Below are positions 35,050 through 46,963 of a stretch of DNA of 64,000 bases, one piece after another. The notes under the pieces were generated by a model that was not told the DNA's origin, did no database searches, and was given only the letters and a program-made list of their open reading frames with translations. The first letter of the stretch is position 1; each line of letters starts with the position of its first letter. Made by a program: the position numbers and the translations under genes. Source of the stretch: Acanthochromis polyacanthus (Eukaryota; Chordata; Actinopteri; Pomacentridae); NCBI RefSeq assembly GCF_021347895.1, contig NC_067117.1, positions 35,532,067-35,596,066 on the forward strand, written 5' to 3'.

Positions 35050-35609
35050 CCATGGTACTGCAAGTTGTCAAAAACAACAAAGGGTACCTTCATTAGTTAC
35101 ATTACCAATTTTTAAAACCAGGTTTAAAAAGGAACAGCTCAGTTAGAAAGCAGTTGGACAATGGGGATATTTATACCTATAATTTTATACATTTAGATAT
35201 TTTTTATATATTTAAGTCAAACAGTGCAAAAAAAATGAAGATGCAACCCAAACCAAACAACACAATAGCTTTACAAATTTAGTTCTAAACAATATAAACA
35301 TAAAAAGGTAAAGCTTAACTTGAGTTTGAACTGAAGAGGAAAAGTACTAAATCCATTCCTTTCCCCTGTAAAATCCCACTAAAACAAGACACAAATACAA
35401 AACTTTGAAGTGGACTCAGGTAATGCTTCTCCGGTAAAGACAAAAAACAAAGAAGAAAAGCACTCAGAGCACAAGTGTGCGTTATGCAGGTGAACATTAT
35501 GTATGGATACCGAATCGTGTGACCGAAATATGTAGCGGGCGACGGGAATTAATGGGACTCGGAAACACCCCCACAATTTAATCAATTGTTCCTTGCATCA
35601 TTCCGATGG

Positions 35610-35872
35610 ATAAGTCCCGATAAGTCTGCAGCGGTTGATTTGTAGTTGAATTGCAATCGTGATCATCAGCAAGCAGCTGACGTGGTGTTCACTTGTCGTC
35701 ATAGTTACAGTGACGGCATGTCTATCTCGCAATGATACAGAAATCTTTTAAAAAATCCATGGATCCAGACTATAAGCTGCATCACTGCCAAAATCTAATC
35801 CCTTGGTCCTTCTGTCATTTCTGACCGTCAAAATTTTATCCAAATCCATTTGTCCGTTTTTAAGTAAAGTTG

Positions 35873-35909
<37 letters not shown>

Positions 35910-35960
35910 GGACAAACGTGCCAATCATCAAATAACTCTGCTGTTCCTTGGCGGAGTAAA
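35610..35960 (-). repeat. Dispersed fish repeat ending in GGCGGAG, copy 2
   Basis: Collinear with 4655-4985. Its (CAGA)n run at 35876-35909 has expanded to about eight units. It abuts the right end of duplication copy 1. Confidence 0.8.
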
Positions 35961-37227
35961 AATGAGATTCAATTTCAATACCAACACTTGACATCCATGG
36001 TTAACCTGAAAAATATTAAAAGACAAAATTCTTTATAAATTTTATTGTAACGTTTAATATTAAAATATTGCTTCTACTTTAATAAAAACAGTCATCTGCA
36101 GCATTTATAGTTTGGTAAAGTATCAGAGTATGGTCTGAGTCTAAATAATGCACGTGCATGTACACTACTCCCTGCTTTGGGATGTTTTTTCCTCCATTTA
36201 CCTCTTTCATCTCTGGTAAAACAGTTTTTAAAAAAGTAGTGCAGTGTAGTGTTGAGCAGGGTGGGGTTAGCGTTTCAGGCTGAGTTTACGTAAATTGAAT
36301 GCAGGTAGGGGTAATAGGCTGATGGGATTCTTCCTGTGCCTGTGTAAAGCTATTATAATAGGCGTCAAAGTGAAAGGAGTGATAAGAGGGCACTGGCTGC
36401 CGCTGGAAAATGAAATCCAGCTCCATCCCAGCTACAATTGCTTTTCAGACATAAACTCGAAGCCTCACAGTGTGAAATCCACTACCACAATATGACTGTA
36501 AAATTTGCTTTCCTGCTGATTTGCCTCCCAAATATATCAAAATTATGTTCGTTGTGGATGCTACGTTGTTTGGAGGCTTTTATCTTTAAGAGGGATATGA
36601 CTAGGGAGGGATTTGTAGAAAGGCCCCATTCAAATGAAGCTGGGGAGCATCATTGGTGTGGCTGGGTGGATCTGAATAGCAATGACTTAATCATTGTCTT
36701 TACAAAGCAGGATGATTCAGAACAATTCTGTGCACAGATTTAGGCAGGGCTGTGTGGTGGCCGCCTGCTCCTCTCCACACCTGTGGTTCAGACACGTTTT
36801 GGAATTCAACTACCAAGATAATCAGACAAAAAAACATAAACCCAGTCTCTTTACCCACACCTGGCAAATAAATCTCGTGAAAACACTGTCGGTGCAGACA
36901 TCAGTTGACGCTTCTCTCTGAGCTGTCACATACATAGAAATGTGCAGAAGTGTCCTCGCACAAATGAACATTGGAATTGACAAATAACCCACGGCTAACT
37001 CTGTCCTGGATGTTGCAAGTGATACGGAGTGTCAGGTTGGAGTGCATGTCCTGGAGGAGAAGATGAAAAGTAATGTGATCATTCAGCCATGTTCTGGTCA
37101 AAAACATGCGCAAAATGTCCGACTTGAGATGTTTGTTAAGGCCCTGAGATCTGAATATTTTCAAAAGAATGTCCACAGTCCACTGTGTTCCACAAAATGT
37201 ATACATTTTAGATCTTTATCTACACTA
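35961..37227. other. Intronic sequence, nothing recognised
   Basis: No exon, RNA gene or repeat family recognised between the two duplicated blocks. Confidence 0.5.
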
Positions 37228-38000
37228 TGATAGCATAATTGCACAAGGGTTTTCTAAACATCAATTAGTCTTTCAACACCATTAGCTAACACAATGTAGC
37301 ATTAGGAGTGATGGCTGCCAGAAAGCATTACCTATATTCAATTAAAAATCAGCCATTTCCAGCTAGAATAGTCATTTACCACATGAACAATGTCTAGAGT
37401 GTATTTCTGATCCATTTAATGTTATCTTCATTGAGAAAATGCTTTTCTTCCAAAAACACGGACATTTCTAAGTGACCCAAAACTTTTGAATGGTAGTGTA
37501 TACATTTTGTAGGGTTTTAATCCCTCATATGTAAAATACTTGAGTAAAAATCACAGCATAGATAACACTACAGGATCCTAGTCCCATTATTCAGATATGT
37601 TTTGGTATTTTCGTAACACAAATCATAAACGCAACCCTAAACTTTTGAACAGTAGTGAATATTACAGTACACAACATTACCAGTTTTTAAAACCAAGTTT
37701 AAAAAGGAAGAGGTCAGTTAGAAAGCAGCTGGACAAGTGGGGATATTCATAATTTTAATGTTATACATTTAGGTATTTTTTTATTTTGAAGTCAAACAGT
37801 GCAAAACAAATGAAGATGCAATCAAAACAACACAATGGCTTTACAAATTTAGTACTAAACAATAGTAACATAAAAAAGGTAAAGCTTAACTTGAGTTTGA
37901 ACTGAAGCGCAAAAGTGCAAAATCCATTCCTATCCCCTGTAAAATCCCACTAAAACAAGACATAAATAATAAACTTTGAAGTGGACTCAGGTAACATTTG
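37228..38000 (+). repeat. Imperfect direct duplication, copy 2
   Basis: Contains a Tc1-type MITE lacking its left end (37228-37500), then sequence matching 34085-34215, then a short stub CCTAAACTTTTGAACAGTAG that is itself a Tc1-MITE terminus, then sequence matching 35095-35430. The stub suggests another MITE was once present and mostly deleted. Confidence 0.85.
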
Positions 38001-40138
38001 AAATATTATGTGTAATATTAAAAAAGTAGACTTCTCCCTCTGTGGCCTTTTGCTGCCATTTAAAAGCTGAGCTTTACTGATGAAGTTTCGCAGATGAATA
38101 CACAACAGATACTTTATGTACAGAATTGTTTTGTTTTTCTTGGCAGCTTACCAGCTAGACCGTGAAATTAATTTAATAGCTTTCTTTTTTTCCTTCCCCT
38201 TTTTAAGGTCAGCAAAGTAATTAAGTCAGCTCACATCTATCCTTCTGACCGAGACAGATAAGTAAAAAGGTATCCAACAAGCAACCGTGCATGTCCATAA
38301 GGTGTGAGTGGTTCGACTGGTTTCCATCGAAAACGCCATCGCTCTGTTGAGGTTCAGGCACACAGATTCCACGCATACCGCAGGGGTGTGTTCAGCCTGT
38401 TGACAGCATGTAAGCTTTAGCCTCCACATCAGCCTGACAAGCACTCATGTCGTCCTCTAGTCCCATAATCCTCAGCTCTTCTCTGGCCTGTCAATAAGTC
38501 TGTCACAGTGAGCAACATCCCTGTCAGGAAAACCAATGTCTGGCTGTAAGGCTGAATGGACAGATGGACGGATGGATGGATAAGTGGATATATTTGTTTG
38601 TGTTCCTCTGTTAGGCCCCCTTCAGTATAACCGTAATCCAGTCTATTTACAGAGATCAATTTTTGTTTCTGTGTTCCAGGAGAAACAAAATTGGTTTGGT
38701 ATGTGGCTCTGAGCCTGGGACATTGTGTGAGATAGCTTGCCAAATGGACTCTTTCCTAAACTACATTGTTGTTCCAATCTTGCATCCGTTTAATACAATC
38801 TACAAATTCAAACAGCAGAGGTCCTTCCAGGGCATCGAATCACAAGTAGAGAAATAAATATCTGCAATGCTCGACCGCAAATGGGGTTTTCATCAATATA
38901 AAAATTGGATTTTTGTTATTTCTTCTCACAAATCTCTCCTTAACTAAAATATTGTGTTTGGTGAAGGTGTTTTAAATCTTTAGAAGCTCCAAATGAAAAT
39001 GTGTGCTTGAAAATCAGGACATGGATGTCCACTTTACGGAGGACATTTGCAACTCCTGACTCCAAACAACTTGCACATCCTCAATAAGTGGGAGATTTTT
39101 ATAATTAATTTTGTGGAGACAGATGGCATTGCTTTCATTTTAAATACATTCATGAGAACAACAGTGTCAGACAATAGGCAATGGGATTCGTCAAGCAAGG
39201 CTGTTGTGTTTTGAGGACGGAGAGACAATATGATGTTTCCAACTTATTCTTTTTTGCTAATTGGATACCATAAGAAGTGTAAAATAGTAAGAAGAGTCTG
39301 TAATTTGCGATTCACAAGCATGCAAGATTCCATTTCCCCTAATTTAATAATGTACAAAAAATGCATCCTCATAAGTGAATCTATGCATTATTGAAATGAC
39401 AGCACCAAACAAGGAAAAGATGAGTATGAACATTCATTTCATGATATTGGAGCGAGCTAAAAATGTCATTTTCATCATTCATATTTTAAATTAACTTTCA
39501 GAAGCACTGCCTTTGCTGGTCTCCACATTAGACTACTTGCAGAAAGCCTTTTCTGTTTTATTAACTGTTCAAATGTCAGCCGGCAGACAGCCACAATCAC
39601 ACACATGCCATAATAAAATTAATATTGCTAATGTCAGACTTTGATTCTAATAAGATCATTCCACACAAGTAACCCTGGAAATAAAACTTGGTTTGATGGA
39701 CGGCTGGATTGCCTTTTGCTGACTTCCATCTTTACTGCGTCCAACCTAACACTTCTGTGTTTTGCGTTCATGTGTGTGAACACGTTTTGTGCGCACACGT
39801 GAGAGTGTCTCTTTAGATTTGTTTGTAGGTGAATGCCAATGGCAGCGCTGCTCAGCCAGGTATAAAAACAGCCATGCAGACAGACTGAGACTCGGGGTCA
39901 GAGTCCGCCATGTCAAAACACAAACTGGCTCAGTCTGTAATGAATCAGAGAAGAGATCATGATGCCACACTGCATCATCTGGCCCGAGGCACCAAAGCAC
40001 AGCCACAACCCCCGGCATGAGAGCTAACAACGTGTGAGGTGAAACAGAACCAGCTTTCCCAGAGTTCCACTTTCACAAGAAAAAACAGTGCATGTTTGGA
40101 ATACAACACTATTTTATAATTATTTTTAGATTTTTAAC
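38001..40138. other. Intronic sequence, nothing recognised
   Basis: No exon, RNA gene or repeat family recognised. A GGAT/GGAC short repeat lies near 38560-38580. Confidence 0.5.
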
Positions 40139-40281
40139 ACTATCAGTCAAAAGTTGGGACACAGCTTTTAATTCAATGTTTTGTTTTTTTTTAATTTATT
40201 TGTATTATTTTCTACATTGTAGATTAATACTGAAGATCAACACACACAAGGCGTGTCCAAACTTTTGACTGGTCGTGTATG
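40139..40281. mobile_element. Short Tc1-type MITE
   Basis: Inverted ends are ACTATCAGTCAAAAGTTGGG and CCAAACTTTTGACTGGTCGT around about 100 bp of AT-rich DNA. A TCTACATTGTAGA palindrome lies near the centre. This is a different, shorter Tc1-type family from the 360-bp MITEs. Confidence 0.85.
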
Positions 40282-40401
40282 TCTACTACACAATTTATGA
40301 TTTTTTTTATACTCTTCTTTTATTTCACCCATATTTTACTCTATTTTAATTTTTTTCCATCAATATCTCATCCAGTATTCTATATTTCATATATAGTTAT
40401 A

Positions 40402-41133
40402 CCCTCCAGAAAAACACGATTATGTGATCACATGAATTCCCGCATTAATCACCAAAATGCCGCTGATTATGCGGGGGTCAATTATTTCCCAAAAGGCACA
40501 TAATCCTCGCAAAACTGTGCATAATTCCCACAAGAATCTCACATTTCCACAAAAAAAAGAGAAATATGCGGGTCCCGCTTGATTTCACAATTTCCGCATA
40601 AAATGAGAAAACTATAAGCAATATAAATGGAGTTGTGAGTGAGTTTTTATGTGACGCCCGGCCTGACGTCATCAGGTCGCACATTCACACACACTAGAAG
40701 CACGAGCTGATGCGGAGCGCGGCGCCAGTGTTGCCAACTTAGTGACTTTCTCGCTAAATCTAGCGACTTTCCAAAGCGTCCTGGCGACTTTTTTGTCAAA
40801 AGCGATTAGCCACAAATCTAGCGACTTTTTCTGTCGTTTTGGAGACTGACAGGAAAACTCGGATCATTCTGCAGTTACTGTTTTCAACAAGCAGCAGGTG
40901 CTACTGTGAGCTTCTCCCCCTCCCAAAGCACAGGCTGTCAGTCCAGTAACCCCACAGCAGTCCCAGTGTCTAATTAGAGGACACATCCCTCCGTGGCCAG
41001 ACGGCAGGTGAATCGCGCATATTTTTGCATATTTCACAACTATTCGCATACTTTGCAACTTTCCACAATTTCCTCACATAAAATGGCATAAAAACAAGGA
41101 ATCAAGGATTTTTGCCCGCGTTTTTCTGGAGGG
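40402..41133. mobile_element. 732-bp TIR element, superfamily unassigned
   Basis: The ends CCCTCCAGAAAAACACG and, as complement, CCCTCCAGAAAAACGCG match at 16 of 17 bases. The bases flanking them, TAGTTATA at the left and TCTATATA at the right, agree at only 5 of 8 positions, so the TSD is uncertain (possibly a decayed 8-bp hAT-type duplication). The interior is GC-richer than its surroundings. It carries several copies of a TCTAGCGACTTT-like motif at about 40755-40832 and TGCGGGTCCCGC-like and TCCGCATAAAATG stretches near the left end, with CACATAAAATGG near the right. No transposase frame was found. Confidence 0.75.
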
Positions 41134-41169
41134 TCTATATAGTGTATATGCTCATCTTATTTAATTGTT

Positions 41170-41593
41170 ACCTCCGCCATGGAGGTTATGTGACACCCGG
41201 CGTCCGTCCGTCCGTCTGTTAGCAAGATAACTCAAAAACGCCTGGGCAGATTCAAATGAAATTTTGAGGGGATGTAGACTATGGTAAGAGGAAGAGCTGA
41301 TTTAATTTTGGTGGCAATCCGGAAAGGATCCTGGATTCTGGATCACTTTGAATTTTTTAGAATGTTTTAGTAAGTGGTCCAAAATATGACAAAAACATCA
41401 TAGGTTAGTATGTCGTCCAACAAATTGGCGCAAGGTGTCCAAATAGCTCAACTGGTTAAGAAGGTGATTCATAAACAGAACTGTGTCAGAGACGCAGGTT
41501 CAATTCCAGCTCATGATCCTTTACTGCATGGGTTTCCTGTTTTCCTCTCTATCCTTGGCAGAGGTCTGCACTCTCTGAGTGCTTTTCTAGTTT
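41170..41593 (+). repeat. Dispersed fish repeat with CTCCGCC ends, split by a SINE
   Basis: The repeat begins ACCTCCGCCATGGAGGTTAT and ends TCCTTGGCAGAGGTCTGC, so its tips are inverted relative to each other (ACCTCYGCCAWGG). Phrases such as CAAGATAACTCAAAAACG and TGTAGACTATGGTAAGAGGA are familiar from a common teleost repeat; I do not assert a name. A tRNA-like SINE head sits inside it at 41437-41535. Confidence 0.7.
41437..41535 (+). mobile_element. tRNA-headed SINE fragment
   Basis: A degenerate RNA polymerase III promoter is visible: an A box TAGCTCAACTGG at 41444-41455 and a B box GGTTCAATTCC at 41497-41507, with tRNA-like spacing. The head phrase GTCCAAATAGCTCAACTGGT and the following ATTCATAAACAGAA are typical of fish tRNA-derived SINEs. 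It cannot be a functional tRNA gene: no acceptor stem pairs and no clean anticodon arm is present. Boundaries are approximate. Confidence 0.7.
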
Positions 41594-44289
41594 CTTTTAA
41601 AACTAACTCTTTTGAAACCAAAAGCAAGCATTGCTCATATTCTTGAGATTCAAATGTATCAGCAGATTTCTTGCCATTCGATAGATCTTCAACAACAACT
41701 TGAAGAGGTGAACATAAGATATTTTCAGATATTTGTTGCATATCTGCTCATTTTGAGATTTATTAGAAAAAGAAAAGCAGAAACACTCATGTAAATAGAA
41801 ATAAAAAACAACTGTGACAGAATTAGGCAGCTGGGAACAGAAAGCAGCAACAACTCTAATCATTGATTACTATCATTTTTTAAGCAATAAAAATAACAGG
41901 ACACTGAATACATTTAGGATTTCGACTGCTGGTTGGACAAAACAAGCAATATGATAATCTAACATTTTGATTGGAATTTATTTAAAATGTTTTCCATAGA
42001 TAACTAAATATTACTATATAACACTCGCTGAGCAAGAAAATAATCTCAAGACCAAGAAAGTAATGAGTTAAATGTGGAACTGTGTATCACCTGAAGCTCT
42101 GTGTATCAGTTTACACAATGAAGTCCTTGCAGGTTTGAAATTGAGTTCAGATCTCCAAATATAAACTGTAGTTATGTGAGGCAGCCTCACTTCTCCCTAA
42201 ATATCTGTGCAGCAGAACAGGTCTCGACTTGCCCAGACGACGAGGTCAGACAAAGAGAACACAAAAACAGGAGGAGTGGATCTGTATCAAAATTTTAGAG
42301 GTAAAACCACAATTTGTGACGCATCACTGGTGTTGCGCATGAAATTGCAGACACAGACGAAAGTGCAACAGAGCAGAGAACAGCAAGTCCTTGAAGATTG
42401 TAAGAAAAGTTGACAGAGGAGAATGCTCAGTTGTTAAGTTTTATTGGCCCACTTTGCTGCCCAGACAAGATGAAGCCTGTCTGAACCACCTGTTTGTGTT
42501 TAGCACACAGATGTGTTTCAGAGACATGTGACTAGGACATGTATAGTCTCCTAAATGCAAGATGCAACTGACAGTTAATGCTGAGTGCAGCTATATGATC
42601 TCAAGTGTGTTTGAAATGCAGATGAATCAAAGAAGTTGTATTCTGATGTGATAAAAAAAATCTTCAAAGCTCTCACATATTGTAAGCACACAAAAGGGAA
42701 GTGGCAGCAGCAGCAGCCTGGTGTCAAACTGGATTTTAATTGATGATTGTCTTCCTTTTAATCCACACTATCAAAACTTTTTCAAAGGCTTAGTGAAGGG
42801 TTTTACCGCCGAGAGAAACTTTTATGTTGCTTGTGTTTTGAGTCTGGGAACAAATAAATACTGCAGAATTTTTTAAACCCATTTTATTTGATTCTGGTTT
42901 TTAGTTTTCATACGTTCCGATGTTTTGGATGGCAAACCATTTATCTTGGTGATTTGAGATACAGTTTTCACAAACCACAACTACCTGACTCATCATTATA
43001 CTCTGCATGGTAACTTGCTGACGCTGGTCTGCTCATCTGGATATCGTGTGGGTTTCATCACAGCTAGAACATTATTTACAAATGGCCACTTTGGGAAAAC
43101 TTCCTTCATATTAATGTGTCTAAATGAACCAGAATTGTGGAGCTCAGGATGGTCTGGGTCTTCTGAGGATTCTTTGTTGCTGACAGTCTCGAAAGCTTAA
43201 AAACAGTAAAAGCTTTCATCATCCACAAGTAGAGAAATGGTCATGACTATCACATCTACTAAAGCCTGAGTGTTGTGCTTTACTGCAGCTGTATCAAATC
43301 TGTAACTCTCTATCAACACTTTCTGCTTGTTGTGTAATTTTGTTTTTTTTGCTACCCGCTGTTCAGTATGCAACTTTTAGTACCATGGTGTCAAATTAAT
43401 TTAAGAAATGAGAGTTCTGTGAAGCATTATCACAGCATGAACTCACCTTAAATTTCATGAAGTTTCTTTCTTTTTAATCACTAAACTGAGCAAAAATTCT
43501 ACCAAAGAAAGTTTGTGAACACTATGAACTTAAACAGAACGAATGCTTATACATAAGAAATGCTGAAATGTAGTTTAACCCTGCATTTTAAACAGACTAC
43601 AGGGAATTGACCTAAAACTGTCATCAGAAGGGGAAAAAAAGTCTTTTTTTTGTCACAGTTGGTGGTAAAAACAAATTTTTTTAGCAAGCTGATGCTTGAG
43701 AAGTTGAGCTGACAGAAACTAGTTTGCAGCAATACTGTAAGAAAGCCCCAAAACACAATAGAAGTGTGCCTTCAAACAACCTCCGTGCCTAAATCACAAA
43801 ATATTCAATCACACTAAATTAACAGGATAAAGCGATCTTAATATACATGTTGGAAATCAAAAGAAAAATAGGCTAAGCCACTACAAGAAAGTCATTTATA
43901 ATTACAGTCAGAAGATAGAAAATGAGCAAACGGCAATGACATCGTCCACATTAACTGTAAGTGTACAAAATAAAACAGCCAGCTATAACATCATGACATT
44001 ATCAAACTGATCTTGCTAAGCACACACAACAAAAATGACTGAGCAAAGCCAAGACATCAGCTCACATCAGGCATATTAGTGTGAGCAGCAAATATTTTTA
44101 ATTTGATTTGAAGTGCAGCACCAATTCCCCGCATTCTCCAGTCTCAAGAGAATGAATGAAGCCTTTAGGAAGAGAAGCTGCGATCGCAAACTGCCAACAG
44201 CAGGACAGGAGACTTCTGCTTCTGGCTTCTAGAGCAAGTTGGAGGTCGAGAGTTAAAAACAGCTGTCCTGATGACATGATGGTTGTTGA
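41594..44289. other. Intronic sequence, nothing recognised
   Basis: No exon, RNA gene or repeat family recognised. AT-rich. Confidence 0.5.
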
Positions 44290-44488
44290 TGGAGTTTGCT
44301 TGTGAGCAGCAACAATAGCAGCAAGTAGTGAAGATGATGACGATTTTATATTTATTATATGGACTATTATTGTGTCCTGATACTTTCCTGATTTATTGCT
44401 GTCTTGATACACTGCTGTTTGATTGATTTTTACTGTGTTTCTACAGTGTCTTTGAGCGCCTTAAAAGGTTTCTATAAATAAATAAATG
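44290..44488 (+). mobile_element. LINE 3' end remnant
   Basis: The phrase GTGTCTTTGAGCGCCTTAAA followed by TTTCTATAAATAAATAAATG is the usual 3' terminus of L2-like fish LINEs or SINEs that borrow it. The coding part is absent. The left boundary is a guess. Confidence 0.55.
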
Positions 44489-44679
44489 CATTAATACAGC
44501 AGACTTCCAAAATGTGAAGTAAACAAGTAGGTGGAGCCTTGTTGGTTTATAGATGGTCTTATTGCAAAGGTTACATTATAAATGTGGTGCAGTTAGTATG
44601 GTGTGTTAGGGGTGAGTGTGGCAGCACAAAACTTCAGAGACAACCCCAACTTACGATACTTACAAACTGCTTAAAAATA

Positions 44680-45240
44680 CACTGCCTGTCCAAGAAAAAA
44701 GTCAGCACCTGGATTTAACTAAGCAAATATGCAAGAACCTTCCTTTGGATAATTATTCCACTGATGAATACATTTCAGCTGATAACAATTTATTTAACCC
44801 TAGCTGATGCAGTGAATAGCTTTACATTTCTTAAATAACTGTCGGAAGACATATCCTGTTGTCCTGGGACGGATGTTAATCTGTTTCAGGAAGGTGAAAT
44901 TATTGGCCTACATCAAGCAAAGAAAACAACTAAGGTGATTTCTGAAACTACCAAAATCAGGTTAAGAATGGTCGAATGCATCTTTAAAATTTGCAGGATA
45001 GTGGTGAACCATCATTTTCGAGGAACAAATGTGGTCAGAACAAACTCTTAGATAATCATAGGGTATCAACAGGTGAATTCAAGACTATGTTTAATAGTGA
45101 AAGTAAGAGTATTTGCACACGCACATTGACAAGGGCACTCGAAGGATTGGAACTAAACAGCTGTGTAGCTCAAAGAAAACCACTGATAGGTGAGGTTAAT
45201 CAGAAAAAAAGGCTTCACTTTGCTAGGTAGCGTAAAGATT
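44680..45240 (+). pseudogene. Tc1-like transposon, 5' fragment
   Basis: It starts immediately after TA with CACTGCCTGTCCAAGAAAAA, a classic Tc1-type terminus, and includes the 5' part of a transposase. Residues SRNKCGQNKLLDNHRVSTGE and LNSCVAQRKPLI (about 45010-45190) are the N-terminal DNA-binding region. It ends abruptly at about 45240 where the helicase-like fragment begins. The same region, on the other strand and better covered, occurs in the 21.4-22.5-kb element. The catalytic domain is missing, so it is inactive. Confidence 0.85.
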
Positions 45241-45654
45241 AGAGTCTGGAGCAATGATAGATAGCCCATTAGCTTCCCAACCAGCAGAGCCAACTGGTAT
45301 ATTAAGGATTTGCCATATCCTGTCGGCATAAGTCCAAATAAGTCTTTCTTCTCAATGAAACACTTCAGTGCCGTCCTTTGTTTATCTTTCAAGTTGAATT
45401 TTAGCTTCAAATCTTTAAGGGCTGTGGCCAAAGCCGAGTCGAAAGATAACTGTTTATTGTGCGCCGGTTGTTTCTGTCAGAATCATGGCGCCTCTGTCGT
45501 CACTTAGTTACGCCCGCCTTCTGACTCTACACTTCATGGTGATTCGTCGGCCAGTTTTAGGAGCATCCAACCTCGAGGTTTACTGAGGGTAACTAGACCC
45601 ACCCTGGCAGAGAATTAAATTCGTTGCCGTGGGTTGTCTAGCGCGGCTAGGCTA
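45241..45654 (-). mobile_element. Truncated TIR element carrying a RecQ-like helicase start
   Basis: Read on the minus strand from 45654 it begins TAGCCTAGCCGCGCTAGAC. Over about 190 bases it is nearly identical to the left end of the TIR element at 34476, then it enters a helicase-like frame. The inner side is cut off at the Tc1 fragment, so the right terminus is absent and no TSD can be checked. The shared end links the non-autonomous element and a helicase-encoding relative. Confidence 0.8.
45270..45479 (-). pseudogene. RecQ-like DNA helicase N-terminal fragment, TE-linked
   Basis: On the minus strand an open frame begins after a stop near 45477 and reads through FNLKDKQRTALKCFIEKKDL and LFGLMPTGYGKSLIYQLALL. 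The Q in KDKQ followed by MPTGYGKSLIYQL matches the Q-motif region and Walker A (motif I) of RecQ-family superfamily-2 helicases. Similarity ends near 45270, probably at a frameshift and then the truncation, so motifs Ia-VI are absent. There is no ATG at the start of the helicase similarity. It sits 190 bases inside a TIR, as a transposon-borne gene or a captured one would. Host RECQL, BLM and WRN are unlikely sources because of the TIR linkage, but that is inference. Confidence 0.75.
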
Positions 45655-46863
45655 ACTCTCTGCTGTATTTGGTCCAAACCGTACTGCACTGGTGAATTAC
45701 GGGAAAGAGAAATTTTGATTTTGACAGGATGAATTCCACGTCTGAAATGCTTTGAAGCTGCACTACACTGGTAAAAGTACCGTTACAGTACAATGCACAG
45801 GGATGCTGTCACATGCCTTCCACTTCCTGAACACCACAACTGTATATTACACAACGTGCTAACCACAGCTGTTAACAACCATTGCTTGTCCATCTGTCCC
45901 TTCACTGATGCCTGCCCTTCATCAGCCGGGACAACTGTGTGAAGCCGTCTGTAATCAGATTAGGCAGTGACTGGGTAACTGGGCCTTCTGCACCCACCAA
46001 TCATTCCATCCCATTGTTAACAGCATCTGCGTCATGTGGAGAACCATGTGCACACAGCGAAAGAGACAGATTAATGTGCCAATGCGTTCATGTGTCTGTG
46101 TGTGTCTATGTGTAGGCGGGTATTAATCATGTTGTGAGGACCTGAATCTGTTGGTTAAAGTTAGACTAAAACAATGTAAGTTAATACAGTGTCCTCTGAA
46201 ATCATGGAAACCTGACCGTGTTTGTGTGTGTTATACCGCACTCCATTTATAGTACATTAACACATCCTGTGTTGTTGGCAGCTTGTGTTGTTTCTGTTCA
46301 AGGAAAGACAGCACACACACATCCAGACACACTTCACTCATCTCGTACTTTTGCAGTTGGAATCCAGGTAGCTGGCGGGCTGTCTTCTTTATTTTGATTA
46401 GGAAGCAGATGCAACTCAAAAATAAGAAACATTTAGACTATTTTTTTTCCAATCAGATTGCTGGAAGAGTGTTTCAGAACAACATTAAGGTACAACTTTC
46501 TTGGTTTTTCAAATATCACCAGTTAATTAAGCCAATGGTTGCCTCTGTCACTCAAATAAATTCTAATGCATGTGACACACAAATTAAGAGCTCTACTATA
46601 CTGTAATTGGAAATCAAGCAACGAGGCTGGGCAATATATGATATGAGTTATGATAAAGTTATTTTGCATTACCACAGAAAATTTTGAATACCGTCTTCAG
46701 TGATGTATTTTGTATTCAGCAATTACATCATTATACAGAAGCAATAATATATGGTCTGTGGTGATAACAAAATGTGAGATGTGATATCTGAAGAGAAGCT
46801 GCAGAACAGACAGTGATAATATAAAGAAAGCTTTAACAAAATTTCATATTCTATTTTAAACAG
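45655..46863. other. Intronic sequence with one degraded GT-type unit
   Basis: 46085-46225 holds a degraded (GT)n-associated unit, with ATCATGTTGTGAGGACCTGA and CAGTGTCCTCTGAAATCATG. Nothing else was recognised. Confidence 0.5.
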
Positions 46864-46963
46864 AAAGAGAAGAGAAGAGAAGAGAAGAGAAGAGAAGAGA
46901 AGAGAAGAGAAGAGAAGAGAAGAGAAGAGAAGAGAAGAGAAGAGAAGAGAAGAGAAGAGAAGA
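46864..46963 (+). repeat. (AGAGA)n purine minisatellite
   Basis: About twenty tandem copies of the pentamer AGAGA form a 100-bp all-purine strand. Open frames across it are artefacts. Confidence 0.97.

Larger units (their letters stand above)
33735..35430 (+). repeat. Imperfect direct duplication, copy 1
   Basis: 33765-34215 and 35095-35430 align in the same orientation and order with 37228-37625 and 37668-38000. The match extends well beyond the Tc1 MITE into ordinary sequence, for example TAGGGTTTTAATCCCT, GTAAAGCTTAACTTGAGTTT and CCTGTAAAATCCCACTAAAA. Between the aligned halves, copy 1 holds about 880 bp, including a TIR element, where copy 2 has about 45 bp. Confidence 0.85.

Noticed and set aside
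41437..41510. Functional tRNA gene
   Set aside because: A and B boxes are present but the stems do not pair; the context and wording match a tRNA-derived SINE.
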